From Clostridium frigidicarnis (GTDB lineage: Bacteria; Bacillota; Clostridia; Clostridiales; Clostridiaceae): a DNA stretch of 57,732 bases. A model generated the notes under the pieces. The model was not told the DNA's origin and made no database searches. It was given only the letters and a program-made list of their open reading frames with translations. The stretch lies in the NCBI RefSeq assembly GCF_900111985.1, contig NZ_FOKI01000021.1, positions 1-57,732 of the forward strand, written 5' to 3'. Position numbers and translations under genes: made by a program. Below, piece by piece: positions 7,058 through 16,184 of this stretch. Numbering within the stretch: the first letter of the stretch is position 1; the number at the start of each line of letters is the position of its first letter.

Positions 7058-9484
7058 TTATTTTGTTTTTAAGACCCTCATTGAATTTAAAACAGCTATT
7101 AATGCAACTCCTACATCGCCAAATACTGCTTCCCACATTGTTGCATACCCTAATGCTCCTAATGCTAATATTATAAATTTCACTGTTAAAGCAAAAATTA
7201 TATTTTGCCAAACTATCTTATTTGTTTTTTTTGCTATATCTATGGCTTTAGTTATCTTTGAAGGTTCATCATTCATTATTACAATATCTGCTGCTTCTAT
7301 TGCTGCATCTGAACCTACTCCCCCCATAGCTATTCCTATATCTGCTCTTGCTAAAACCGGAGCATCATTTATTCCATCTCCCACAAACACTACTTTACCA
7401 TTTTTAGATTTTTCACTAAAGATTTCTTCTAATTTTTCCACCTTATCTTGTGGTAATAACCCTGCATAGAATTTATTCAATCCAAGTTGTTCAGATATAA
7501 TACCTGCAACTGCTATACTATCTCCAGTAAGCATAACAGTATTTTTAATTCCTAAACTTCTTAGTCCTTTTATAGCCTCTTTAGAATCTTCTTTCAATTC
7601 ATCAGAAATCAAAATATATCCTGCATATATATTATTTACAGTCATATAAATTACTGTCCCTGGTTCTTCAACAGGACTATAGTTTATAGATTGTTTGTCC
7701 ATTAGCTTATCATTTCCTGCTAATATGAATTTACCATCAAATATACCTTCTAAACCCATTCCTGCGTATTCATTTATTGAAGTTACTTTATCTTTCTCTA
7801 TATTCTTTTCATAGTAACTAGCGATAGATAAAGCTATTGGGTGATTTGAATAACTTTCTATATGCGCTGCTATTCTTATAAGTTCAGATTCTTTTATCCA
7901 ATCTTCTGGCTTTATTTTAGTAACCTTAAAGACACCCTTTGTTAATGTTCCAGTTTTGTCAAATACAACAGAATCTACTTTGTTTAAGGCCTCTAAATAG
8001 TTTCCGCCCTTTATTAATATTCCTTGCTTTGATGCAGCTCCAATTCCTCCAAAGAATCCTAAAGGTATTGATACAACTAATGCACATGGACAAGACACAA
8101 CTAAAAAGACTAATGCCCTATATATCCATGAATCAAATGTTGCTCCAGGTATAACTAACGGTGGCACTATAGCTAAAAGTAATGCTGAAATAACAACTAT
8201 AGGTGTGTAATATCTAGCAAATTTTGTTATGAACTTTTCTGTTTCAGCTTTTTTTGAAGATGCATTTTCCACTAAATCTAATATTTTAGATATAGTGGAT
8301 TCTCCAAATTCCTTAGTTACTTTTATCCTTATAACTCCATTTTTATTTATATATCCACCTAACACTTCATCATTTTCTCTAATTATTTTAGGCAATGATT
8401 CTCCTGTTAATGCAGATGTATCTACTTGTGAATTACCTTCTATTATAACTCCATCTAAAGGTATCTTTTCTCCTGGTTTTACAATAATTATATCGTTAGG
8501 TTGTATTTCATATGGTGATACTTTAATTTCCTTATTATTTTTTAATAAAACAGCATAATCTGGTCTTATATCCATTAAATCAGAAATAGATTTTCTTGAA
8601 TGATTTACTGCTCTACTTTGGAATAATTCTCCTATCTTATAAAATATCATTACTGCTACTGCTTCAGGATACTGTTTTATACTGAAAGCTCCTACTGTAG
8701 CAATTGTCATAAGAAAATTCTCATCAAAAACCTGCCCCTTAAATATATTCTTTATAGCATTTAAAACTACATCTCCACCAACTAAAACATAGCTTATAAT
8801 AAAGAATAATATTTTTATCCATTCAATTTTGTTTAATATTACTGCTGCAACGAAGAATGCAGTACCTACAACAAATTTTATTAATTCTAAATTTTCCTCT
8901 TCAGTATTATCTTTATTTGTTGATCTATTGATTTCACTTTTTTTAACTGTTGCCTTTCCATTCATAGTTATATTAACTACTTTCACATCTGGCTCTAGTT
9001 TTTTAACTATATTTTCAACATTTTTAATTGTTTTATTGTAATCTTCCTTATTATTTAGATCAATTCTTAATTTTTTGCTTATAAAATCTAATGATGCTTC
9101 TTTTACCTCAATAAGTTCAGTTGCATGATGTTCTATTTTATTAGCACAGTTTGCACAGTCTAAACCTTCTAATAATAAGGTTATTTTGTCTCTCTCATTG
9201 TTTCTTGTTTTTATTGCCTTTTGTGGCTTTTTTATTATAGCTTTATTTTTATTATAATTGCTCTTAGTTCTAACCTTAACATCTGGTTCTAATCTATTTA
9301 CAATATACTTTATTTCATCTTCTATTTTATCTTCTTTATCTTCATCTACATTTAAACTCAGAGTTTTATTAACAAAATTCAATGTTACATTTTCCACATA
9401 ATTGATTTTAGAAACTTTTTCTTCTATTTTCATAGAACAAGCTGCACAATCTAACCCTTCTAGTATAAATTGTTTTTTTATCAA
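7058..9484 (-). CDS. Heavy-metal-exporting P1B-type ATPase (Zn/Cd type)
   Basis: This 808-residue CadA/ZntA-like pump would export Zn, Cd or Pb ions across the cytoplasmic membrane using ATP. Two N-terminal HMA metal-binding domains are visible, with CAAC at residues 13-16 and CANC near residue 110. Then come membrane helices, the TGES actuator motif, the CPC metal-site motif in VVSCPCALVVS, the phosphorylation loop DKTGTLTKG, and MLTGDS and GDGINDAPVL in the P domain. Ser-Cys-Pro-Cys with the ArsR partner argues for Zn/Cd rather than Cu. The start is a TTG with AAGGAGGGG upstream, 13 bases after the repressor gene, so the two form an operon. Confidence 0.93.
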   Translation of the reverse strand: MIKKQFILEGLDCAACSMKIEEKVSKINYVENVTLNFVNKTLSLNVDEDKEDKIEDEIKYIVNRLEPDVKVRTKSNYNKNKAIIKKPQKAIKTRNNERDKITLLLEGLDCANCANKIEHHATELIEVKEASLDFISKKLRIDLNNKEDYNKTIKNVENIVKKLEPDVKVVNITMNGKATVKKSEINRSTNKDNTEEENLELIKFVVGTAFFVAAVILNKIEWIKILFFIISYVLVGGDVVLNAIKNIFKGQVFDENFLMTIATVGAFSIKQYPEAVAVMIFYKIGELFQSRAVNHSRKSISDLMDIRPDYAVLLKNNKEIKVSPYEIQPNDIIIVKPGEKIPLDGVIIEGNSQVDTSALTGESLPKIIRENDEVLGGYINKNGVIRIKVTKEFGESTISKILDLVENASSKKAETEKFITKFARYYTPIVVISALLLAIVPPLVIPGATFDSWIYRALVFLVVSCPCALVVSIPLGFFGGIGAASKQGILIKGGNYLEALNKVDSVVFDKTGTLTKGVFKVTKIKPEDWIKESELIRIAAHIESYSNHPIALSIASYYEKNIEKDKVTSINEYAGMGLEGIFDGKFILAGNDKLMDKQSINYSPVEEPGTVIYMTVNNIYAGYILISDELKEDSKEAIKGLRSLGIKNTVMLTGDSIAVAGIISEQLGLNKFYAGLLPQDKVEKLEEIFSEKSKNGKVVFVGDGINDAPVLARADIGIAMGGVGSDAAIEAADIVIMNDEPSKITKAIDIAKKTNKIVWQNIIFALTVKFIILALGALGYATMWEAVFGDVGVALIAVLNSMRVLKTK

Positions 9485-9497
9485 TCTCTTCCCCTCC

Positions 9498-9851
9498 TTA
9501 TTCTAAAACATGATTTAATCCCTGATCAAATATTCTCTTAACGTGATCATCTGCTAATGAATAATATACTACCTTTCCTTGACGCCTATTATTTACAAGC
9601 TTTGCATTTTTTAATACCCTAAGTTGATGTGATACAGCCGATTGACTCATATTTAAGATACTTGCTATATCACAAACACACATCTCACTTTTAAATAAAA
9701 CACATATAATTTTAATTCTTGTACTATCTCCAAAAACTTTAAATAACTCTGCAACATCATATAAAATTTCTTCGTCTGGTATAGAATCTTTAACTTCATT
9801 AACTAATTCTTCGTGTATAACATTACATTTGCATGTTTCTATTTTCTCCAT
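9498..9851 (-). CDS. ArsR/SmtB-family metal-responsive repressor (CadC/CzrA type)
   Basis: This winged-helix repressor of about 117 residues would leave its operator when Zn or Cd binds. Family features are a Cys-rich start (ETCKCNV), ELFKVFGDSTRIKIICVLF, the metal-site CVCDIA, the recognition helix MSQSAVSHQLRVLKNA, the wing RRQGKVVYYSL, and a C-terminal helix with DDHVKRIF...NHVLE. Both a CadC-like Cys site and a C-terminal Asp/His site appear possible. I start it at the ATG giving MEKIETC: the ATG 27 bases further upstream lies inside the operator, and the promoter predicts a transcript beginning at about 9900. It is co-transcribed with the ATPase gene. Confidence 0.92.
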   Translation of the reverse strand: MEKIETCKCNVIHEELVNEVKDSIPDEEILYDVAELFKVFGDSTRIKIICVLFKSEMCVCDIASILNMSQSAVSHQLRVLKNAKLVNNRRQGKVVYYSLADDHVKRIFDQGLNHVLE

Positions 9852-9879
9852 AAATCTAAAACCACTCCTTCTAGTCATA

Positions 9880-9901
9880 TGAACACATATTCATATGTTC
9901 A
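9880..9901 (-). promoter_or_regulatory. Likely operator of the ArsR-type repressor
   Basis: An inverted repeat, TGAACA-N10-TGTTCA, spans 9880-9901 and covers the predicted transcript start. TGAACA/TGTTCA half-sites are the usual pattern for SmtB/CzrA-type repressors, so this is probably where the protein of the adjacent gene binds. Confidence 0.75.
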
Positions 9902-9906
9902 TTTAT

Positions 9907-9935
9907 ATTATATTACTATTATATTTAACTTACAA
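9907..9935 (-). promoter_or_regulatory. Sigma-A promoter of the metal-resistance operon
   Basis: On the minus strand, TTGTAA (9935-9930) and TATAAT (9912-9907) are 17 bases apart. The transcript would start near 9900, inside the operator, so a bound repressor would block polymerase. Confidence 0.75.
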
Positions 9936-10171
9936 GATTTATTCACTGATTTTATGTAAATTAACTTTTAATTAAATAAGAATAGTTCCTATTTGCATAT
10001 TCTTTATGAATAATCATCAAAGTCACCACGCCACATTTTATTAGTTTTTTAAAGCAACCTAAAGAAAAACATAATTAACTTATCACTTGTCACTAATCTA
10101 TGGATCTCTACTTCCAACTAAATGAAGTTTTCAACTAGGATAATACTTTCCCATATAATGCACATTCAAAA
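9936..10171. other. Intergenic region with dispersed repeats
   Basis: It contains AAAGAAAAACATAATTAACTT, then ATCACTTGTCACTAAT and AATGAAGTTTTCAACT, which match words in the gaps at 384-450 and 42620-42690. A TGCACATTCAAAAAAAAG end, similar to the GGCACAT family, lies at about 10159. No gene is seen. Confidence 0.45.
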
Positions 10172-10230
10172 AAAAGAAGAAATACAATATATGCTTATGC
10201 TTGAAGCATATATTGTATTCCCTCTTTTTA
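10172..10230. terminator. Terminator after the orphan LytTR gene
   Basis: AATACAATATATGCTT at 10181-10196 pairs perfectly with AAGCATATATTGTATT at 10204-10219. A-rich sequence on one side and T-rich on the other allow it to work in both directions. The minus-strand gene ends at 10239. Confidence 0.85.
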
Positions 10231-10238
10231 TTTTTAAG

Positions 10239-10934
10239 CTACGATATTTTGTTTCTAATATCTCTTACATAAGCTTTGCTAACTGGTATGGTTATATTTA
10301 AATTTTCTAATCGGATTTGTTGATTTTTATAAATATGTATTTTATTTTTGTTTACTATAAAACTTTGATGACATTGTATAAAAAAATTAAAATCTAAACT
10401 CTCCTCTAATTCTTTAAACGTTCCGTAATACTCAATAACACCATCTTTTTTTACAACCCTTACTTTTCTAAGTATTTTTTCAAAATACCATATATCCTTA
10501 TATTTAACTTTATGTATTGTATCTTTAGTTGATATTGTAAATATCCTATTATCTAATTTTATACTATCCATATAATCTATAAAGTCTACTGCTTTATTCC
10601 ATATTAGGTTCAACCTTGATTTATCCATTGGTTCAAGAATATATTGAAATGCATCAATATTAAATGCTTCATATGCAAAGTTTTCACTTTTGCTTACAAT
10701 TATTATAACTGTATTTCTTAATGTGCTTTTATGATTTTTAATTAAGTCAATCCCGTTTCCACATTCCAAGTCTGTATTTATAAAAATTATGTCTATGTTG
10801 TTGCTTATGTTATTTTCAAAATCACTCCATCTATTAAATGATGATATTTTCCATTGATTTAAAAATCCATTTTCATATAAATACTCATTTATTGAATTCA
10901 TGTTTTCCCCAATTATTGCAACATTGCGATGCAT
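10239..10934 (-). CDS. Orphan LytTR regulator with degenerate receiver domain
   Basis: This 231-residue protein has the layout of a LytTR response regulator. The C-terminal LytTR domain is good (residues 125-231: DIWYFEKILRKVRVV, FIQCHQSFIVNKNKI, IPVSKAYVRDIRNKI). The N-terminal receiver fold is recognisable, but its active residues are gone. The acidic pair is replaced (VAIIGEN), the acceptor Asp position reads Asn in IIFINTDLE, and the conserved Lys is Glu in YILEPMD. Phosphorylation in the normal way is therefore unlikely. No kinase lies next to it. Upstream are two cell-wall hydrolase genes on the same strand, a common target class for LytTR proteins, but no link is shown. AGGGA lies before the ATG. 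Confidence 0.88.
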   Translation of the reverse strand: MHRNVAIIGENMNSINEYLYENGFLNQWKISSFNRWSDFENNISNNIDIIFINTDLECGNGIDLIKNHKSTLRNTVIIIVSKSENFAYEAFNIDAFQYILEPMDKSRLNLIWNKAVDFIDYMDSIKLDNRIFTISTKDTIHKVKYKDIWYFEKILRKVRVVKKDGVIEYYGTFKELEESLDFNFFIQCHQSFIVNKNKIHIYKNQQIRLENLNITIPVSKAYVRDIRNKIS

Positions 10935-10979
10935 TTAATATCCCTCATTTCCTTAAAGCATTTCATCTTTTAATATTTA

Positions 10980-11117
10980 TCTGATGGCTACCAGAGCTGT
11001 AACACCTCCATCCTCCTACAAGGTGGGGGATAACAGTTGCTACGCCCCTAGATTAACTCATCTAACCTTCAGATGGTGGAAAGAACACACCATCTGAAGG
11101 AAGATTCGTTCTATAAA
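10980..11117 (+). repeat. GATGGCTACCAGAGCTG element, long copy (possible structured RNA)
   Basis: The copy begins with CTGATGGCTACCAGAGCTGT then AACACC, and ends with GGAAGATTCGTTCTATA. Both ends recur, as the complement, at 54060-54113 with a much shorter middle. The middle here has CTTCAGATGGTG pairing exactly with CACCATCTGAAG (about 11068-11099) and a G-rich segment, GGTGGGGGATAACAG. The paired segments suggest a folded RNA or DNA element. Its nature is unknown. Confidence 0.6.
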
Positions 11118-11330
11118 TTGGATTTACTAAGACTTTGTTTTCTATTTAACAATATATTTTATATTATTGTTTATTTTTTCACTATCTTTATTCATCAAAC
11201 CACAAATTATAATAAATGTAAACTTTTAATAATATATTTCTGTAAATTTTGCCAAATTCCTTCTAATTCTTTATAAAATTTAATTTTACTTTCAATTTTC
11301 AAAATTAGAAATTTACATATATATTAATAA
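11118..11330. other. AT-rich intergenic region, no gene seen
   Basis: The stretch is about 80 percent A+T. Possible short frames here have no ribosome site and low-complexity composition. I see no repeat or hairpin beyond the flanking ones. Confidence 0.4.
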
Positions 11331-11376
11331 AAGCACAATACCATATCTTTTAAGACATCATATTGTGCTTATTTAT
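11331..11376 (-). terminator. Terminator of the amidase/NlpC-P60 gene
   Basis: AAGCACAATA at 11331-11340 pairs with TATTGTGCTT at 11361-11370, with a partly paired interior. It lies immediately after the stop of the minus-strand gene. Confidence 0.7.
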
Positions 11377-14300
11377 TAGTTTATAACTCTATTTGCCTGA
11401 ATTTTATTCATACCATATGTGGATAATTTAGATATTTTAACAACCTCACCTGGTTTAGGAGCATGAATAAATTCATCATTTCCTATATATATACCAACAT
11501 GAGTTGAATTATTAGGATCACTATAGCTTCCAAAAAATATCAAATCTCCTTCTTTTATTGCACTCATATCTATTCTTTTTCCGCTTTTTATCTGATCCCA
11601 TGTAGTTCTACCTATTTTAATTCCAAAATTATTAAATACATATTGAGTGAGTCCAGAACAGTCAAATCCACTAGTGGTAGTTCCTCCCCATACATATGGA
11701 ACACCTAAAAATTTCTTTGCATATTCAACCACTTGTTTTCCTAATTGATTATTATTTGATGCTTCATGATATTCCTCAACGTAATCTGAATGTACATACC
11801 CTTCTTTTTTAACATCGTAAGTATCAAATTTTATTTTATACCAACTTCCACTTTTAGACAAAATATCAAAAGTTGCATTTGGTGTTAAATAACCAACTAC
11901 ACTACTATTTGCATCTGCATTTGATCTTACCCTTAAAGAAGATGTTACATTAACCACCTTACCCTTTTTATTTATAATAATTTCTTCACCTGAATTATTA
12001 CCACCGTTATTGTTATTATTGTTATTGTTGTTATCATTGATTTCTTGTACATAATCTCCATGGACATAACCTGTCTTATCTTTGTATTTTATTTTGTACC
12101 ATCCATTCTTTTTGCCTACTATATCAAACTCTTCACCATTGTTAATATATCCAACTGTATTAAAGCTTGTCCCTGCATCTTCCCTTATTCTTAAAGTAGA
12201 TGATATATTAACGACCTTACCTTTTTTAGATGTAGTTTCTTCAGTTGAACCATTGTTATCCCCCGGATTATTACCATCATTGGTATTTCCGCCAATTTCT
12301 TTTATGTAGTCACTATGAACATATCCATTTTTTCCATTGACACTTATTTTAACCCAGGAACCTTCTCTTCCATTAATCTCAACCTTTTGTCCGTTATTAA
12401 GCATAGTAACTACATTATAATTAGTTCCTGCACCTTCTCTAACTCTTAATCCTGATGGTGCATTTACTACTTCACCATACTTTTTACCTTCATTGCTTAC
12501 ATCATTATTATTATTCTCATTATTTCCACCAGATATAGGTCCTTTTATTTCTTGTACATAGTCTCCATGTACATATCCTATTTTTTCATTAAACTTAATT
12601 TTATACCATCCATTCTCTTTTCCAATGATATCAAATACTGAATTAGCATTTAATGTATCAACAACTGAAAAATTAGTTCCTGAACCACTTCTCATTCTCA
12701 ATGTAGATGTTACATTTGTAACCTTTCCTTTTGAACTCATTGAGTTTTCACCATTACTAGTGCTATTATTGTCATCATTGTTTGACCCTGTTATTATTTC
12801 AACATAATCTTTATGAATATATCCACTTTGACCATTTGAAGATATTTTATACCAATTATCTTCTTTTCCTAAAATATCAAACTTATTATTAGGATATAAT
12901 AACGTAACAACATCATAACTAGTTCCAGGACCTTTTCTCATTCTCAAGTTAGTTGTTACATTAACAACTTGTCCTTTTCCTGTTAAAACCGGTTTTTCAT
13001 TTCCATCATTACTATTAATCACTGAAAGATATTCACTTTTCATAAAACCTATTTTTTCTTGATTTGAAGTATTTTTAAATGTTACGTTTGTCCATTCACC
13101 TTGGCTAAAATTAATCCTAACTTGTTCATTTTTGTACATAACTCCCAATATTTCACTATTTGTATTAGACTGCTGCCTTACATTAACACTATTAGCATTA
13201 ACTACTTTAGCCATTTTATCTTTATTAGAAGTATCTATATCCGTTGTATTACTTCCATCCATATTAATAAGCTGTTTATTTATAAAACCATTTCTATTTC
13301 CTTTAGCTGTTGTATATGAAATGTTAGCCCAATCATTAAATGTATAGTTTAATGTAACATTTGTACTATTATCTAATGTATCTTGATAATTACTATTTAA
13401 ATCTTTATATACTGATACAGTTGATGTTAACCCTGAAATTTTAACTGACTTATTAAATTTAGTAACCCCTTGAATATTCAAGTTATCTTCCTTAATAAAT
13501 CCTGTTCTTTTTCCACCCTCACTGCTATTAAATGTTATATTAGCCCATTCTTCATCAACATAGTTTAATCTAACACTTTCCTTATTATAGACAACACCTA
13601 CAGAATTTGAAGAAACATTTTTTTCTCTGGAAACTGTAAGTTTTCCTGCATAGTTAACAGTTGCATCAACATTCTTTATCTCACTGTATATTCCACTTGA
13701 ACCTCCAGGGCTAGGATTAGTATTTCCACTTTCTCCTGAACTTGCACCAACTGATTTTTTGAAATTATCCCAAAGATATGGCTTATCCTTAATCATCATT
13801 CTAGGACATATTTTACCCGTTGCATCATTATGGGTTATAACATTTTCTGCTGGTATATTATATTTCTGCATTAATTTTTTTGTAAGCTCTATTCCATTTT
13901 TCATAGAAATATCAAAATTACTATCTGGATTAACTGCTATCTCTATTGCAATAGTATTACTATTCGTTGCTTCTGGTCTATTCGGAGTTACACCTGGATA
14001 TTTATCACCTATGTGCCATCCTCTCCAGTTATCTTCTAAAGCCTGAACTATATTATTATCATCTACTATATAATGAGCAGATGCCTGTGCACTTGGATGA
14101 TTGGCAAAGTAATTTCTGTTAGCAATTGCACCTGCTCCATAATCTCTATTATCTGTATCATGTATTACTATATATTGAGGATTTATTATTACTCCTTTAG
14201 AATAGTTTATATCTATAAGCATTTTGTTTATCTCAATACCATTTACGAATTCTCCTGTTTTGTAGGGTTTATTGTTTTTTTGGTTATCTACATTTAGGTT

Positions 14301-14387
14301 ATCTATTTTATTCGGTAGAGCATTAACCATAGTTCCTTGAGCTATAGTTGCTGTTAATACTAGTGATGTAATTCTTTTAGTTTTCAC
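11376..14387 (-). CDS. Secreted bifunctional cell-wall hydrolase: amidase, eight SH3b repeats, NlpC/P60
   Basis: This is a 1003-residue secreted protein. A signal peptide (residues 1-24, ending near VNALP) leads to an Amidase_2 domain (about 50-210) with zinc ligands His76 (IVIHD), His186 (ITHND) and Cys194 (KICP). It would cut MurNAc from L-Ala. Eight SH3b repeats follow (about 235-870): three divergent ones, then five close copies of the type LRMRSGSGTNFSVV...WYKIKF...GYVHGDYVQE. Asn/Gly-rich linkers join them. The C-terminal NlpC/P60 domain has Cys910 (DCSGL), His963 (HVGIY) and His975, and would cut stem peptides. The start is the GTG at 14387, placed by GGGGGG 5 bases upstream. Two catalytic domains at opposite ends is less usual than one. 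Confidence 0.95.
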   Translation of the reverse strand: MKTKRITSLVLTATIAQGTMVNALPNKIDNLNVDNQKNNKPYKTGEFVNGIEINKMLIDINYSKGVIINPQYIVIHDTDNRDYGAGAIANRNYFANHPSAQASAHYIVDDNNIVQALEDNWRGWHIGDKYPGVTPNRPEATNSNTIAIEIAVNPDSNFDISMKNGIELTKKLMQKYNIPAENVITHNDATGKICPRMMIKDKPYLWDNFKKSVGASSGESGNTNPSPGGSSGIYSEIKNVDATVNYAGKLTVSREKNVSSNSVGVVYNKESVRLNYVDEEWANITFNSSEGGKRTGFIKEDNLNIQGVTKFNKSVKISGLTSTVSVYKDLNSNYQDTLDNSTNVTLNYTFNDWANISYTTAKGNRNGFINKQLINMDGSNTTDIDTSNKDKMAKVVNANSVNVRQQSNTNSEILGVMYKNEQVRINFSQGEWTNVTFKNTSNQEKIGFMKSEYLSVINSNDGNEKPVLTGKGQVVNVTTNLRMRKGPGTSYDVVTLLYPNNKFDILGKEDNWYKISSNGQSGYIHKDYVEIITGSNNDDNNSTSNGENSMSSKGKVTNVTSTLRMRSGSGTNFSVVDTLNANSVFDIIGKENGWYKIKFNEKIGYVHGDYVQEIKGPISGGNNENNNNDVSNEGKKYGEVVNAPSGLRVREGAGTNYNVVTMLNNGQKVEINGREGSWVKISVNGKNGYVHSDYIKEIGGNTNDGNNPGDNNGSTEETTSKKGKVVNISSTLRIREDAGTSFNTVGYINNGEEFDIVGKKNGWYKIKYKDKTGYVHGDYVQEINDNNNNNNNNNGGNNSGEEIIINKKGKVVNVTSSLRVRSNADANSSVVGYLTPNATFDILSKSGSWYKIKFDTYDVKKEGYVHSDYVEEYHEASNNNQLGKQVVEYAKKFLGVPYVWGGTTTSGFDCSGLTQYVFNNFGIKIGRTTWDQIKSGKRIDMSAIKEGDLIFFGSYSDPNNSTHVGIYIGNDEFIHAPKPGEVVKISKLSTYGMNKIQANRVIN

Positions 14388-14695
14388 CAAATCCCCCCTT
14401 GTTATACTTAAATATCAATTTAAATAAAATAATTCATAATAAGAGTAATTATACCATTTCATCATCTAAATTAATATCATATTCAAAGTTTTTTTTGTCA
14501 TTTATTTCAATTATTTGTTACTACTCTAATAATGTCTTCGATTCTTTAAGCACTTTACTGATGATTTCATACTATGTAGTGTTTATAATGTCACATATTA
14601 ACCTTTCATTTTCAATTTATCTCTTAATAAATTTTTCTTTTTCAAAAGCTAGATTAATACATTACCTTTTATCAATCTAAATCTTAAGATAAGAA
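14388..14695. other. AT-rich intergenic region between two secreted protein genes
   Basis: It should hold the promoter of the amidase gene; GTATAATT on the minus strand near 14455 is a possible -10 without a convincing -35. A 93-codon frame on the plus strand here has low-complexity, Ser/Ile/Tyr-rich translation and no ribosome site, so I do not call it a gene. Confidence 0.4.
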
Positions 14696-15943
14696 TCACT
14701 TAATACAATCATGAAAATCTAATCTTCTTATATAACACTCATCATCGCCCCAAGCATAAATAAGGTTTACTAATGATCTGTTATATTTATCATAGTCATG
14801 CTGAGAAACATATATTCCATTATATTCTTTATTATTAGGTGCAACATAAGTTACATATACAGAATGCTTATATCTTATATCACCTTTTTTTCTAATCTGA
14901 AGAACATCTCCAACCTTTATTTCTTTGGGATTTATTGACGTATATGGTCTATTGTTATTAATGCCTACAGCTTTTGGCCCTGCTGATGATGTGGTGCAAA
15001 GCTTCCAAAACTCTTCTACATTAGCCCATGCTAAGGTAACTCCATAACTATTTCCTAACCATATACCCTTAATCATATTAATACCATTATTTATATATTT
15101 TTTTGTTTTTTCTATATCATTAGGATCATATGCACCTAATGAAGCCCATACGCATTGTGACACAAAATTAGTACAATCATTATCTTTCGCTGTATAAAAT
15201 ATTCTTTTATCTTCTAAAGCTACAGCATACTCTCTTGCATACCTTGTTCCAAGATCTTTATCACAAAATTTATTTTTATCTTCAAAGAAATCTCTAAACT
15301 TTATCTCGTCTTTCTCCTGTTTTTTTTCTTCTATTTCATTATCGTATTTATTTTTCTTTAATTTACTATTTTTAATTTTATTAATTTCTTGATTTTCTAC
15401 TTCCTTTATAGCATCCATTTTCATTATCCTTTGTTGTGATAATCTGTAATTATCTACCTTACTTTTAAAGTCACTAAACTCATCAAAATTTGTATCAATT
15501 CTAACTATTCTCCATGACTCATTGTACTTTTTAAGTTCAAATTTATAGTCTATATTATTTATTTGTGATGAAACATTCTTTGGCAAATTATTATACTCAT
15601 ATTCAACATTTAAATTCACTTTAATATTTGCCACGTCTTCCCTAATATCCAAGTCCATTATTTGATACTTATATTTATAGTCCTTATAACTTAAACCACA
15701 TGATTTATACCTTTCAATAAATACTCTATTCATAGATAAATACATTGTTGTATTTTCATTGTCCTCTACTATTTCACTTAATTCTTCATATTTTAATGTT
15801 TTGAAACTATTTAGATAACTATTAAAATATTTATCTATCACTTTAGTTATAGGTTGATTTTCATTTTGTTTAAATCCAGTTGTTATTACAAGCAAAACTA
15901 TTATTACAAAACCATATTTTGTTATTTTTAAAAATTTACTCAT
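14696..15943 (-). CDS. Secreted protein with C-terminal Amidase_6 domain
   Basis: This 415-residue protein has an N-terminal signal peptide or anchor (residues 9-24, YGFVIIVLLVITTGF). A region of about 150 residues follows that resembles an extracellular alpha/beta fold found before such domains. A charged Lys/Glu linker comes next (NKIKNSKLKKNKYDNEIEEKKQEKDE is split by charge clusters). The C-terminal 170 residues match the putative amidase family Amidase_6: YAREYAV, then DNDCTNFVSQCVWASLG with the likely catalytic Cys, and KHSVYVTYV with the His. This fold is related to cysteine peptidases and probably acts on peptide or cell-wall amide bonds. AGGAG precedes the ATG. It lies beside the large wall hydrolase but in its own transcript. 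Confidence 0.85.
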   Translation of the reverse strand: MSKFLKITKYGFVIIVLLVITTGFKQNENQPITKVIDKYFNSYLNSFKTLKYEELSEIVEDNENTTMYLSMNRVFIERYKSCGLSYKDYKYKYQIMDLDIREDVANIKVNLNVEYEYNNLPKNVSSQINNIDYKFELKKYNESWRIVRIDTNFDEFSDFKSKVDNYRLSQQRIMKMDAIKEVENQEINKIKNSKLKKNKYDNEIEEKKQEKDEIKFRDFFEDKNKFCDKDLGTRYAREYAVALEDKRIFYTAKDNDCTNFVSQCVWASLGAYDPNDIEKTKKYINNGINMIKGIWLGNSYGVTLAWANVEEFWKLCTTSSAGPKAVGINNNRPYTSINPKEIKVGDVLQIRKKGDIRYKHSVYVTYVAPNNKEYNGIYVSQHDYDKYNRSLVNLIYAWGDDECYIRRLDFHDCIK

Positions 15944-16137
15944 AAAACGCTCCTATTTTTTATAAATTTGTATTTATTAATACCTTTTTCTTTATAAGTA
16001 AAAATTATGTGCTTTTTTCAAAAAATTTGTTGATTTTTTCATATATATATTTTATAATAAATATATGAAAACGTTTAATGTCCTCTTTAGAAAGACATTA
16101 CTTCCTGAAAAAATCCAAATACCTATGAATAATAAAA

Positions 16138-16175
16138 CAATAAAGCTGAGCTAACCTCGCTCAGCTTTATATTTT
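16138..16175. terminator. Terminator after proC
   Basis: TAAAGCTGAGC at 16141-16151 pairs with GCTCAGCTTTA around a 7-base loop, with T runs available on both strands. It follows the minus-strand proC stop at 16185 and would close the hydroxyproline operon. Confidence 0.88.
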
Positions 16176-16184
16176 TTTGTTATT

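Noticed and set aside
6993..7469. 158-codon plus-strand frame opposite the metal ATPase
   Set aside because: It is the complement of a well-supported P-type ATPase gene and shows only the usual shadow composition.
11073..11276. 67-codon plus-strand frame
   Set aside because: Begins inside the GATGGCTACCAGAGCTG element, with no credible ribosome site and Phe/Ile/Tyr-rich translation expected of random AT-rich DNA.
14399..14680. 93-codon plus-strand frame between the two secreted protein genes
   Set aside because: Low-complexity Ser/Ile/Leu/Tyr translation, no ribosome site, and it overlaps the expected promoter of the amidase gene.
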